DNA of 64,000 bases. It comes from Rhynchospora pubera. Its lineage: Eukaryota; Streptophyta; Magnoliopsida; Poales; Cyperaceae. The DNA is taken from positions 172,057,144-172,121,143 of the forward strand of contig CM051461.1 in the NCBI GenBank assembly GCA_028095005.1. Reading direction: 5' to 3'. The notes beneath the pieces are model-generated. The model had not been told where the DNA came from. It was given only the letters and a program-made list of their open reading frames with translations, and made no database searches. Shown here one piece after another: positions 1 to 11,258 of this stretch (its first letter is position 1; each line of letters starts with the position of its first letter). The position numbers and the translations under genes are program-made.

Positions 1-681
1 TTGTCTGACAATCTCCCTGTCTGGCGCCATCTGGGGCCTCTCGCTTCTCCGTATTTCGAATCGAGACGAGGCGGTTGATTCGTCCTCTGTCAGACACGAC
101 TCGTTAGAGAGAGAACCTCTGCGAGAAACATTAGGCGACTTCTTCTTCGGAGATATCTCTCTAGAGAGCCTCTGTTTCGGTAAAGTCTGCTCTTCCGGTG
201 CCGGTGGGTCCCACTGGAAGTGCTGATCAGGTTCTTCTCCTCGCAAGATCCCCGGCGATAGTACCTCTCCGGAGAGATTGTGTTTCGGCACAGTCACAGC
301 TGGCTCTCCAGGTGGGGCCCACTCCTCCGCCTTATTTGGAATAATACCTCGCGAGATCTCGGGAGATATGAGCTGCTGTTTCGGTTTCACGACGGGCTGC
401 TGGTTTTGGTGCGGGGCCCACGGGTGGTCCCGGGGAGGTTTCTGGTCGAGTTTCCAGATCACGAGGATGATGAAATGAACGGCGATGAAGAGGTAAGGTG
501 GCGCCAGCCAGGCCGAAAGGACGGACCAGATTTCTAGAAGAGCAACGGAGAGGCCGGAGATGTGTGGAATGGAGAGCATTGCGAGGATGAATAGAGAAAT
601 AGCGGAGACAAGGATCAGGCCTATTTGGAGACCCGATAAGGAAGATAAAAATCCGTTAGAAACTTGTCGAAAATTCGCCAT
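1..681 (-). CDS. DUF4408-type membrane-anchored protein, 5' part (runs off window)
   Basis: An open frame of 227 codons reads leftwards from the ATG at 681-679 and is still open at position 1, so the 3' end lies outside the window. The N-terminus has two hydrophobic stretches. The first is about residues 14-40. The second is about 53-75 and has the tryptophan-rich WSVLSAWLAPPYLFI context, which matches the DUF4408 N-terminal domain of plant proteins related to PAMP-induced A70 and cotton-fibre proteins. The rest is hydrophilic, rich in Pro, Lys, Arg and Ser, with the repeated phrase EISR/EISP. Family members often end in a DUF761 motif, which cannot be checked here. No intron is needed. The start is the first ATG after a TATA box at about 796-806 on the minus strand. 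Biochemical function is unknown. The family assignment rests on the N-terminal pattern only. Confidence 0.75.
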   Translation of the reverse strand, partial: MANFRQVSNGFLSSLSGLQIGLILVSAISLFILAMLSIPHISGLSVALLEIWSVLSAWLAPPYLFIAVHFIILVIWKLDQKPPRDHPWAPHQNQQPVVKPKQQLISPEISRGIIPNKAEEWAPPGEPAVTVPKHNLSGEVLSPGILRGEEPDQHFQWDPPAPEEQTLPKQRLSREISPKKKSPNVSRRGSLSNESCLTEDESTASSRFEIRRSERPQMAPDREIVRQ

Positions 682-794
682 TGCTTGCTACTAAGGTTTT
701 TGGTTTCTTTCTCGAGTTGGCAGTGGAATTTTAAAGAGAGGGCATCGATAGAGGGAGAGTGAAAGAAAGAGGCAAGATGGAGCAGAGCGGGTTG

Positions 795-809
795 GTATAT
801 ATAATAATA
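795..809 (-). promoter_or_regulatory. TATA box of the DUF4408-type gene
   Basis: An A/T-only run reads TATTATTATATATAC on the minus strand, about 115-125 bp upstream of the ATG at 681. That leaves room for a 5' UTR of roughly 90 nt. It is an isolated TATA-like run in a pyrimidine- and purine-mixed leader, and no other core-promoter element is obvious. Confidence 0.45.
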
Positions 810-1030
810 TGAGAAGCGGAGGGAGCGTAAGGAAATCACTTTCTCACGTACAATGTTTACTTCATTTTACTAATATGACGTGGCACTATCTTGTTGCCCT
901 TCTGTACTTTACTGTGATCTATGGTGAACGGAGATTGGGTTCGCAGTAGAAACGGGTGAAGTGGACGAGTGACCGAAGATGGAGACAAGTGAGACCGATG
1001 TTTTTGGGTTGGCGAATTTATAAAAATAAA

Positions 1031-1274
1031 TAAGGGCGTTTGGATGAATAAAATTAGAATTAGTTATTCCGAGGGAAAAAAATATTATTCAATTTTTTAA
1101 TCCGAATTAAGAAGATGATTTAACAATTCTAAGAATAAAAATTTAATCTGAATATTAGATTACTTAAAAATAACTCACTAGGTTAAAAAAATTTATTCTT
1201 AATCATTTAGAAATAATATTTTGTACTCCAAATAATTAATTCTAATTTTATTCTTAGATAATCCGAACATCTTA
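1031..1274. mobile_element. MITE-like inverted-repeat element
   Basis: The left end reads TAAGGGCGTTTGGATGAATA. The right end, reverse-complemented, reads TAAGATGTTCGGATTATC. Inside both ends is a better conserved block of about 23 bp (GAATAAAATTAGAATTA then GTTATT or ATTATT). The interior is AT-rich and non-coding. The size (about 244 bp) and the G-rich GTTTGGAT ends fit Tourist/Harbinger-type MITEs. No clean 3 bp target duplication could be fixed. Confidence 0.5.
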
Positions 1275-2040
1275 GAGGAAGAAATGTTGGACCATTGGAT
1301 TGAAAGTGTGATGTTGAATGAGGGGTAGAGATTAGTGGAGCACATGCGGTTGATTTCCAGGAGAAAGATGAAATTGTAGATGCACCTGGACCACGGAAGG
1401 AACTGCAAGTAGTACGGCTTCTCTACTCTTCGTAACGGAAATTCAATGAAAAGGCCAAAAGGCAGATCTTGACCATTTATCCGCATTTAAGTTTAATAAC
1501 AGTTCGGATTTATTTCTCCGAATTGTTACCCTTTGGAGTTTGGATGGCAGCTGTCGCGGGTTCCCCTTGTCGGCTCAGAAAATTTCTGGACCTGAGAGGC
1601 GGAGACACTGGAAGTTTTTGGATGCTTACAAAAGGTAAAAGGTTTACATCCTAATATCAAAATGGCCAATGGATGCATGGATGGTCAATTTATAATAAAT
1701 ATAGTACTATACAATGTAGTAAGATTATCAGGCTACTGTCTACATACAATTTTGCACATTACATCTAATTTTCATATTATGTTGTAATGTCTTTATCATG
1801 TGTGTTCACATTTTAAAATATTGATACACAATAATACAATTTATATACGTGCTTATTTTCTTTTTAAAAAAATTATGTATCAGGAAGTTGTCAAATAAAA
1901 TTTGTTCGTTAATTTTATCCAACCCTTCCATAAAAATAGACGGATGTAAGTACTTTTTTTTTTTTATGGGAGTGACTAGTGTCAAACATATAAGACACAT
2001 ACACTTATCCAACACGATAAAATTTTAATTTTTAAAATTA
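1275..2040. other. intergenic, no gene seen
   Basis: AT-rich DNA without a convincing coding frame on either strand. Short open frames here lack family resemblance and start mostly at non-ATG codons. A slightly GC-richer patch at 1500-1650 has no recognisable motif. Confidence 0.5.
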
Positions 2041-2300
2041 GAATGACTGATCCAAACCACTCAAATTGTTCTAAATTATAATATCTCCATGAAGACCAAA
2101 TTTTATATTTTTTCCAAAATTTTTTTATCATTTTTTTGGATTTTTTTATGCTTAACCTAAAAAGTTATGAACCCTCAAATTATTAAAATTCGAAACAAAT
2201 AGTTAGAAAATTTGAAAAAATATAAAATTTGATTTTCAAAAATATTTTACTATAGAGATCATATTGAACGGTTTGAATAGACGGTTTTAAATTTTAACGG
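2040..2300. repeat. small fold-back repeat, same family as 3540-4320
   Basis: The left arm contains ACCAAATTTTATATTTTTT. The right arm contains GAAAAAATATAAAATTTG followed by a GAACGGTTTGAAT block that mirrors CCAAACCACTCAAATTG on the left. The same arm words (CCGTTCAATATG, TATAAAATTTGAT) recur in the larger inverted repeat at 3540-4320, so both are copies of one non-autonomous family. Confidence 0.45.
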
Positions 2301-3539
2301 TGGATGTTTACATTACTCTTTTTTTATTTTTGCATTAACAAAATTGATTTGCAGCTGAAAGAAATTGGCTGACGCAATGAGTAGTTGTGGTCTCGATGCA
2401 GCTGACGATCCGTTACAGTCACAGAGCGGCGACAATAGAAGCTTTCATAGACCTGGTCCCGACTGCCGACTCCTGAATCCTGATGGACTGTGCTCTGTCG
2501 TTTTTGCCTTTTTGGTAGTAGCCTTGCCCCAATGCAGCAACTGAGCAACGCTTTCGGCTTATTTTATTTAGGATGCCCAATTCAAGAGGGAAATGCGCTT
2601 CATACCCAAATTTTTTATTTTTTTTTTGAACCAATTCATACCCAATTGAATTCCTTCTTTTGGGGTTAAAGTTAAACCCTACAGCACATTTTTTTTTCCC
2701 TCCTCTTAAATTTATCCTTTATTTTTGTGGCACCATGTATCTTTTTATAATCTTAACCTTTGTCTCGTTATTATGATATTATCCATTTATCATTGAGTAC
2801 AACTTTGGCAATAATTTGATGACCTTTCCTGCCGGCCTAAAATGTTAAATAGATAAAATTATTACCCATGCTTCAAAAATCTGTGCCATACATTTTGGTC
2901 AAGTGGCTAGTGAGTAGTGACCCTAATATTGGGATCAACTCATATGCGCGAGAGAGATGAGACATCGCTATCTATAAAATATCCCCAGCTTAACTACTCC
3001 AGCATAATTAATAATTATTGGTACCCTTAGCCCAAACCACCTTGTATTGTATGTATATAACTTGGTGGTCACGAAGATGATTAGGTAGTTAACTCCAAAC
3101 TCATTGTCTTTTGACAAATGACTTGGATAATTCAAGTTAAACCACTTTGGTCTGCTTCATGGCACCCACCAATCAAATATAATGCGTATATCACAATTTA
3201 AATTTGTTGAAGCTTCGAATAATTATGTCCAACAAATAATTCTTGTACTTGTTTGTATATTTATTTCATTTATTTAATTAATGTTGTTTGGTTTGTTCTG
3301 AACTTTGGTTTAAAAGATTTTTTTTAATTTGTTGTATTGCTCTTTGACTTTCTTGTGAATTTGGAAATATTGAGTTCAAAATTTCAACCTGACGACTTTC
3401 TTAAAACAAAGGGAAAAAAATTTTTGACCTAACATTATTTTTTATGGATTCTAGTATAATTATGTTGGTAACTAAAAGTTGATTTTGTTGATATAAATTG
3501 TTGTATTACTCACGCAAATTATTTTCATAACAAAATGAA
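2301..3539. other. intergenic, no gene seen
   Basis: Mostly AT-rich. The stretch 2345-2600 is GC-richer than its flanks and could be a decayed exon or element fragment, but no frame translates into anything recognisable. Confidence 0.4.
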
Positions 3540-4320
3540 AGCAACACTAGAGTGCTTTGCGCTCGTTTTTCAACATTCGAACTTTAAACAAAAAGTTACA
3601 ATTAAACAATTCGATCTACAAATTGAAATTTCATAAAAAAATCAAATGTCATATAATTCTTTTTTGAGATTTTATAACTATTTCGTTTCGATATTCAAAG
3701 GCTGGTCATTCTTACTTGCAAAAAAGTACAATATTTCAAATATGACCATTTTTTTGTTGAGGTTGACTAAAATCAACCATGATTGACGGATGAACCCATC
3801 AGCTATGATTATATCTCAACTTTCGAGGTTTTAATGACTAATTCGAACCGTTCAATATGTTTTTTCATATTGAAATTTCAATAGAGCCAAAATTTTACAT
3901 TTTTCTGAATTTTTAACTATTTTTTGAGATTTTTTTAAAATTATTGTTATTGAAGGATCAAGAATTGTTTAGATTAAGAATTTTGTAAAATAAAAAAATT
4001 CAGAAAAATATAAAATTTGATCTGCAAAGAGATTACAATGTGGAGAACACATTGAACGGTTCAGATTGACTGTTAGAATCTAAAAAATTGAGATTTCATC
4101 GTAGCTGACGGCCTTATCTGTCAGTCGTGACTAATTTTGGTATACTTCTTTTTTGTTAGTTCGAAAAGAATAAGTAAAAAAATTTCAAAATTACAGAATT
4201 CTTTTTTCAAGATTTAAATACGTAGATCGAATTTTGTTAAAGTAAATTTATAGTCTTAAGTTAAAACGTCAAGAAACAAGTTCAAAACACTGGTGCTTTG
4301 CAAGACGCCCCTAGTATTGC
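3540..4320. repeat. long fold-back (MITE-like) element
   Basis: Two arms of several hundred bases are imperfect inverted copies. The outer left arm (CACTAGAGTGCTTTGCG, ATTCGAAC, AACAATTCGATCTAC) mirrors the right arm (ACTAGGGGCGTCTTGC, AAAATTCGATCTACG when reverse-complemented). The inner arms share TCAGCTAYGAT, ATCTCAA, GAACCGTTCAATRTG and ATTTTTCTGAAT. There is no coding content. The size, near 780 bp, fits a fold-back MITE. No target-site duplication was convincing, so the ends are approximate. Confidence 0.5.
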
Positions 4321-5075
4321 TCACAGAATGATAACTTTTAAAGAAAACGCAGAGGAATAACAATCATTCAAGGTTGACTTGTCTACTAATGAAGGTTGAT
4401 CGAGGTGTAAATCTAGGTCAAACAAAAATAATCTTGTTTACTCGACTAGACGTTCATAGTAAAGCAAAGGTGTCGATCCCGCAGAGATGGTGATGAATAC
4501 TAATTCTTATTTGTTCGCTAAAGCTAGACGATAAAAAAAGAGAAAAGAAGTTGTGTCACAATCCGAATAAATGAAGGAAAAAAAAATGTGATGCAAGTGC
4601 AAATATGGATGGAATACAAAACAATTCAAGTAAATATTTATGATTTTTTCTTGAAGGTTTAAAATATGATGAGAAAAGTGCCTTAGGGTTCGATTTCACT
4701 TAGGTTTGGTCACAGGGTTGCGACACATACCATTTTCGTGTTTCTGTTCCACCAATCCGGTCCGGATTGTGGCCAATCCGGTCCGGATTCCACTGCGTGA
4801 ATGCTGTAATTTACTCAATTGCTAATTTATACAAGTCAAGGGTCCATCTAGCCATACCTAAACTTCCTAACCCATTGCTGTCACTTATTGGGTACGGTAT
4901 TTGGTATAGAACCTAGTGTTAACCCTCATCGAATGCATTGCACCCTAACTTTCGTCGTCAGTAGACCTATTCGAGTTTACAATTGGTTTTCTGCGAGATA
5001 TCTAACTTAGGTTTTCGCCTAACTAGAAGTGTTTACTTTTGGTTACTAGCTGGTCGACTTTCGCCATTGACCTAC

Positions 5076-6713
5076 TGATCGATGGAAAAACCAAGTCTCA
5101 AAATAAAAATCTCGTGTCTACCGATCTAATCGTTTGTAGAACAGCTTGAGGGTCGAATCCACAGGGAAGGTGTTGCAATATTAGTCTTTTACTTTACTAA
5201 ACTAGCTAGACAATTCAACTCTTATGTGAATTAAGGGTTGCAGGTGGGTTCAAATCTTAAGTCTAGTTTCAAGGTCAAAACAAAAATTAATGAGAGAGAT
5301 TCAACAAGTCACGTAATTCTAGGATTTCTGGTTGCTAACACTTCTTCTTAGTCCCAGTTCCAGCGGCCCGCTGACTCTCGTAGCGGTCCGCTAAAAGAAC
5401 CTAGGTTGCTAATCTATTAGACTGGTCGCTGGCTACTTGGCGGGCATAGACAACCTCGCTGGTTCACTCAGCGGCCCGCTAGGATTAGCGATGTGAATGC
5501 AAATTGACTTAATTCACTTGATAATTGTGCAGGGATAATAACTTAATTAAGGTCCTAGATCAAACTCTCGTTTAGATCTGGTTATCAATTAATTAACTCA
5601 ATTTCCCTCTTATAGAATCTAGATTTCAACTAGCGTTTCTTGATCTAGTTTCTACAAGTTTATACCTTTCTAACTTATGAAATCTTTGAGTTTTCACCCT
5701 TGGAAAGGACTTAACTCTCGTTAACTAGTCCTGGTTTAACCTTTCAGTTTACAACCTTCATTATAATCATAATCATGCCTAATAAACTAAGTTTATTTGG
5801 ACTTAACCACCTAACAATTAAGCGAGCTCTACTTAACGGGTGTAAACAAATCTACTTAAATAGTCATGGCATAATCAATTCAAGCAATTCAAGCAAGGTA
5901 TAAAATACAAAGATATCAAATAAACTAAATAAACATGCAATCAACAACTAAAAATTCGAGTTTACAACCATAGCCCTAAAACAAACAATCAACAACTAAG
6001 AGACATCATACAAACACAAGAGAAAATGAGAATAAGGAAAGATTACAACCAATTGCTCTTGCTTCCTTCTTGTGTGTCGAAATCTCCTATCAAACACGTC
6101 TCTTGCTGTCTCAAATGACCTGCTTGGCGCTGCCACGATCTGGACTTGAGACCTAACTCTCAAATAACTCAATATCTAACCCTAACTTTGACCTTGGATT
6201 GGTCTCCTTCTTGTTCTCCCTCAAACTGGTCTTTAATAGGCCTTGGGAAGGTGTATAAACGCTGGAAATAACTGAAGACGTGTTCTGGATGCACCTGGAG
6301 TCGGTAGAAATCGTCGTCCAAATATAGAATTGCTAAATCGGGCGATTCTGATAAATCTGGCAGTTCCAGGTCTGCGGGCCGTTGGAACTTTCAGCGGGTC
6401 GCAGGAAAATGTCAGCACTGCGTCATGTCAGTATTTTGGACATATCTCCTTCATCCGAACTCCGTTTGAGGTGATTCAAGATCCGTTGGAAAGCTTAGAA
6501 CGAGCTCTTCAACTTTATGGACTCATCCAAGTCACTAATTGTCCAGAATCTGCAATAAAATTAGAAACTATGGTAGTAACTCATTCTTAACACAAAACTC
6601 TAATTAAACTAATCTAGACTCATCTAAACTATGTAAGCTATGTAAAATCAAGGCATTTGGTTTAGTTTGGAAACGAAATGATACCTGTATATGCATATAA
6701 AATACACTCATCA
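5076..6713 (-). repeat. 3' LTR of the Athila-like element
   Basis: A 1,638 bp copy of the LTR, close to the copy at 9612-11258 with scattered substitutions and small indels. On the plus strand it starts TGATCGATGG and ends CTCATCA. It contains AGCGGCCCGCT at 5362-5372 and 5470-5480, AGCGGTCCGCT at 5382-5392 and related forms near 6371-6405. Confidence 0.85.
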
Positions 6714-7839
6714 AATCCCCCCAAGTTTAACCTTTAAGTTTTTTCAAATTGAATTGAGTTGTCCCAAACGACCCACGCTTACCCCACGGGTGAAACACTT
6801 GGGATACTTGTAACTATTGCCCATACTTTACCTTGTTCAATTCCTAAACTTGTTGATTTTTCAAAGTTTGACAATTGACTTGGCAAAGAGACTCGGAATC
6901 ACACCCACCAACACAAATAACATGTCATATCAATTTATTTCACAACCAAGCTCTTGAGTACTTAAACCGCTATATTGATTTTCGAAAACGCATTGGAAAT
7001 CGAACTAAAGTGAGGCGGAAAAAAGGGTACAACTCCTCACCTATTCTATTCCAAAGTTTTTGGGCTGGACTTTTTAATTTTTCTCCCAGGGCTAGGAGGT
7101 TTTCCCACGGCGGAGAGGTCGGCCAGATTAAGGTGGATTTAGTTACGAGGTTTTCCTCGTTTTTTTTTCTTTTTTTTATTATGGGCTTTTCTGTTTCTTA
7201 CCCATAATTTATGGAGATTCTTTTATCCACAATAACTTATAGCTTCCCGCAATGTCCATGGCAAAGCACCGCTTTTTAGTTCTCCTTTTTTTCTTTTTTT
7301 TCTATATACAAGGGTGTGTATTTACATCTTCGACTTTTAATAAACTTGAAATCAGCGGTTGTTTGACTCTAGACTTAGTGTTTATTTCCTTAGTTGACAT
7401 GCATTTGGATCGGTAGAATCGATCTTGACAAAATTTGGAAATTAATTCAATAGGTGGTTGTCTTGGTTTACCGATTTCTAATTGGTCAAGTCATTCATAC
7501 TACTTATCAAATCATCAAATTTAAGTCTCAATCAAGATAGATTATGATACAATACCTACTCATTTCCTAAGGTCACAGGGGCTAGTCGATCAATTAGATG
7601 ACCCATAATTCAAATTGAAAAATTTTCTAAAAACTCCCTAAATAATTCATTCAATTCACGATATGAAAACTTGTTAAGTATCCTCCTAACTTATCTAAAT
7701 GCAATCTATATGAAATTATCATACAAAAAAAGACAATTCCTAAATGAAATGCACAATTATACCTGTCAGTTCAAGTTTCTGCTACCCACTGGACTTTTCT
7801 GCTTCCCACCGAAAATCTCTGCTACCCACCGAAAACTTC

Positions 7840-7975
7840 AGCGGGCCGCTGAGACACTCTGTGGGCCGCCGATACTGGGACAAATACGAAATTAACACCT
7901 AATATGCATGATGCAAACCTAGATACAACTCCTATTCTCTCCCCCCCTAAGTTTAAAATTTGCATTGTCCTCAAT
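7840..7975 (-). other. Gypsy post-pol conserved region with an AGCGGGCCGCT palindrome
   Basis: On the minus strand the stretch around 7941-7975 reads CATTGAGGACAATGCAAATT and then a G run. This block is seen downstream of pol in many plant Athila/Tat elements. The palindrome AGCGGGCCGCT lies at 7840-7850, with a related GGGCCGCC at 7863-7870. The frame across 7919-8164 is a remnant without an ATG start and is not called as a gene. Confidence 0.5.
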
Positions 7976-8268
7976 GCAAGGAAAACATAACTTAAAAGAC
8001 AGAAAGGAAAGGAAACTCATCAAATTATTGTAGTGGTTGTGAAGTTTGCATAGGGGTTGGTGCGACTTGCAAAACGGCTTGTATGCTCCTTCATGGTGTA
8101 TCCCCCAAGTTTGAGCTCTTGCATACAATTCGTGTAATAGTGCTTGCAAAAGCTGATTTGTCACATTTCTTCAAACCTAAAAACCAACAACAAAAATTTA
8201 TGAGTTATAACTAACTAAAACAACTAAACCTAATTTAATCTAAATGAGAGAAAATGAAATTTTTGGGC

Positions 8269-8299
8269 CTTGGGTTGCCTCCCAAGAAGCGCTTGTTTT
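8269..8299 (-). other. Athila-type post-pol signature
   Basis: Read on the minus strand this is AAACAAGCGCTTCTTGGGAG followed by GCAACCCAA. Plant Athila/Tat Gypsy elements carry this sequence just downstream of the polymerase frame. Here it follows a gag-like frame directly, which indicates that the pol region was deleted while the downstream leader was retained. Confidence 0.6.
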
Positions 8300-8329
8300 A
8301 GGTCACTAGCTTGACCACCTTGCATTTAC

Positions 8330-9070
8330 TCATCTTATCTTCACTTTTCTCCCTCTCCACGCATCATAGTTCTCCCAAAAGTGATTGAGCGGGTCCTTTG
8401 AAACATGATTGGAGTGTTCTTCTTTGGATGTCATCTTCCTTGGCTCAATTATGATATGATACTTGATTTGCGATTTGTTGTCTTCCATCACATCAAGTTT
8501 CTCCAAACATCTTCTAATAGTGCTCAAGTCGATTTGGTTGAACTTCTCATTTGTGTTTTCGGATGCCTCGACTTTGAGAGTAGTGTCACCATCTTTCTTC
8601 TCTTCAAGTTCATCATTCATGTTCTTAATTGGAGGATGCTTCAATTCCAACTCATTAGATTTGACAATTTCAGCCCTAAACAACCTTTGTGGAAATGAAA
8701 TTGGAGAGATATAGAGAGGAGGTGGTATGTACTTTGGTTCATCAAATTCCTCTTGTACCTCCCTATTCTCAACTTGTTTGCTTTCAGTTTTGTTGGTATC
8801 TAACCAAACTTGGGTCTTCTTGGAACTAGAGTTTTCAAATTCACAATCACTATACAAAGTCAATTCATTGTTTTGTTCATTGTGTGGCCTATATGAAGAA
8901 TTCTCAGTCTCTAACATCCTTTGATGATGTGTAATGAGAGTATTGAAAGAAGATGATATAGATTTCATTTCTTTCAAAAGTTTCTCATTAAATTCGATTT
9001 GGTTCATTTTAAATTCCTCAAACCTTGATTCAACATTTGACATTTTGCGTAGATGATCGGAAATTATCAA
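8330..9070 (-). pseudogene. gag-like frame, distal part (frameshifted)
   Basis: A 246-codon open frame in the interior of the Athila-like element. The first ATG in frame is at 9043, but the frame is open upstream to the T run at about 9080. The product is highly charged, with a probable helical start (SRFEEFKMNQIEFNEKLLKE) and a long Glu/Lys/Ser-rich middle. It has no zinc knuckle, protease or polymerase motif. It lies in the +1 frame relative to the upstream frame 9030-9482, overlapping by 41 nt. The simplest reading is one original gag-like frame broken by a single-base change in a run of eight T (minus strand). Function as Gag is inferred from position only. Confidence 0.5.
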
Positions 9071-9482
9071 AACTAGAAAAAAAAGTAGACCTATGGTATG
9101 GTTGAGACACTAAACCATCATTGTTCAAAGCAAAAGAAGGAAAATCATTCAAACCAGAATCGCATGTCTGTCTGTTGAGGTTCCAGCGAGTCGCAGGATC
9201 TCCCAGGGGGCCGCTGATACTGGCAGTCATATTTTGTGCTTCAGGTTCCCTCCATATGAATCTCGAACGGTTTGTTTGATAGTCCAAAGGTTCGTCGAAT
9301 CCGTTGAAGTTGCTGAAGTTCTGGTTGTCTCCACATGCTTTATTTATCGTGTTTTGCACGTTGTGAAAAGAAAGCTCAAATTCACTCATGTTCGCATTAA
9401 GTACAAATTGCCTACTCATGTGGTTGATTTTCTTCCAATTATCCTCCGCCTCTTGCTCACGTACCTGGAAAGAAGGAAACAT
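9030..9482 (-). pseudogene. gag-like frame, proximal part
   Basis: A 150-codon frame starting at an ATG (9482) about 105 bp downstream of the primer binding site on the minus strand, where gag is expected. It encodes an acidic, Asn- and Phe-rich protein with no recognised domain. Codons around 9190-9225 (SISGPLGDPATRW) overlap a copy of the GGGCCGCT palindrome that also populates the LTRs. The frame ends shortly after a T8 tract, beyond which coding appears to continue in another frame (8330-9070). Confidence 0.5.
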
Positions 9483-9588
9483 GGTGATAGAAAATATTTT
9501 TAGTTTTTTTTAAGATAAGATAAAATAAGTAAGATACAAGGGTGTCTATACAAGTTACTAAAGCAAAATACCAATATTCGAGCAAACC

Positions 9589-9607
9589 GTCCCCGGCAAC
9601 GGCGCCA
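9589..9607 (-). other. primer binding site of the Athila-like element
   Basis: Reads TGGCGCCGTTGCCGGGGAC on the minus strand, 4 nt from the end of the 5' LTR at 9612. This is the sequence used by Athila/Tat-type plant Gypsy elements. It fixes the orientation and shows which LTR is 5'. Confidence 0.85.
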
Positions 9608-9611
9608 ATTT

Positions 9612-11258
9612 TGATTGATGGAAAAACCAAGTCTCAAAATAAAAACCTCGTGTCTACCGATCTAATCGTTTGTAGAACAGCTTGAGGGTCGAATCCACAG
9701 GGACGGTGTTGGAATATTAGTCTTTTACTTTATTAAACTAGCTAGACAGTTCAATTCTTATGTGAATTAAGGGTTGCAGGTGGGTTCAAATCTTAAGTCT
9801 AGTTTCAAGGTCAAAACAAGAATTAATGAGAGATATTCAACAAGTCACGTAATTCTAGGGTTTTTGGTTGCTAACACTTCTTCTTAGTCCCAGTTCCAGC
9901 AGCCCGCTGACTCTCGTAGCGGCCCGCTAAAAGAACCTAGGTCGCTAATCTATTAGACTGGTCGCTGGCTACTTGGCGGGCATAGACAACCTCGCTGGTT
10001 CACTCAGCGGCCCGCTAGGATTAGCGATGTGAATGCAAATTGACTTAATTCAGTTGATAATTGTGCAGGGATAATAACTTAATTAAGGTCCTAGATCAAA
10101 CTCTCGTTTAGGTCTGGTTATCAATTAATTAACTCAATTTCCCTCTTATAAAATCTAGATTTCAACTAGCGTTTCTTGGTCTAGTTTCTACAAGTTTATA
10201 CCTTTCTAACCTATAAAATCTTTGAGTTTTCACTCTTGGAAAGGACTTAACTCTCGTTAACTAGTCCTGGTTTAACCTTTCAGTTTACAACCTTCATTAT
10301 AATCATAATCATGCCTAATAAACTAAGTTTATTTGAACTTAACCACCTAACAATTAAGCGAGCTCTACTTAACGGGTGTAAACAAATCTACTTAAATAAT
10401 CATGGCATAATCAATTCAAGCAATTCAAGCAAGGTATAAAACACAAAGATATCAAATAAACTAAATAAACATACAATCAACAACTAAGAATTCGAGTTTA
10501 CAACCATAGCCCCAAAACAAACAAGCAACAACTAAGAGACATCATAGAAACACAAGAGAAAATGAGAATAAGGAAAGATTACAACCAATTGCTCTTGCTT
10601 CCTTCTTGTGTGTCGAAATTTCCTATCAAACACGTCTCTTGCTGTCGCAAATGACCTGCTTGGCGCCGCCACGATCTGGACTTGAGACCTAACTCTCAAA
10701 TAAGTGAAATAACTCAATATTTAACCCTAACTTTGACCTTGGATTGGTCTCCTTCTTGTTCTCCCTCAAACTGGTCTTTAATAGGCCTTGGGAAGGTGTA
10801 TAAACACTGGAAATAACTGAAGACGTGCTCTGGATGGACCTGGAGTCGGTAGAAACCGTCTTCCAAATATAGAATTGCTAAATCGGACGATTCTGATAAA
10901 TCTGGCAGTTCCAGGTCTGCGGGCCGCTGAGACTTTCAGCGGGTCGCAGGAAAATGTCAGCACTGCGTCATGTCAGTATTTTGGGCATATCTCCTTCATC
11001 CGAACTCCGTTTGAGGTGATTCAAGATCCGTTGGAAAGCTTAGAACGAGCTCTTCAACTTTATGGACTCATCCAAGTCATTTCTTGTCCAGAATCTGCAA
11101 TAAAATTAGAAACTATGGTAGTCACTCATTCTTGACAGAAAACTCTAATTAAACTAATCTAAACTCATCTAAACTATGTAAGCTATGTAAACTCAAGGCA
11201 TTTGGTTTAGTTTGGAGACGAAATGGTACCTGAATATGCATATAAAATACTCTCATCA
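9612..11258 (-). repeat. 5' LTR of the Athila-like element
   Basis: A 1,647 bp partner of 5076-6713, starting TGATTGATGG and ending CTCATCA on the plus strand. The palindrome occurs at 9918-9928 and near 10000-10015, with a one-base variant at 9898-9908. Confidence 0.85.

Larger units (their letters stand above)
5076..11258 (-). mobile_element. Athila-like Gypsy LTR retrotransposon derivative, pol deleted
   Basis: Two long terminal repeats (5076-6713 and 9612-11258) with TG...CA ends flank a 2.9 kb interior. Target duplication is CCTAC at 5071-5075 and CCAAC at 11259-11263 (4 of 5 match). On the minus strand the primer site TGGCGCCGTTGCCGGGGAC lies 4 nt inside the 5' LTR, as in Athila/Tat-type Gypsy elements. 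A G-rich polypurine tract abuts the 3' LTR at about 6714-6733. The interior keeps two gag-like frames and the conserved post-pol stretches (8269-8299 and about 7941-7975), but no protease, integrase or reverse transcriptase. It is therefore non-autonomous. It inserted into an existing solo LTR, making this locus nested. Confidence 0.85.

Noticed and set aside
2345..2600. GC-richer island as a gene fragment
   Set aside because: Translations in all frames gave nothing recognisable, and frames are short with non-ATG starts.
3513..4324. Direct repeats TATTACTCAC and TATTGCTCAC flanking the fold-back element as a target duplication
   Set aside because: The inverted arms do not reach these repeats, so the match is probably coincidental.
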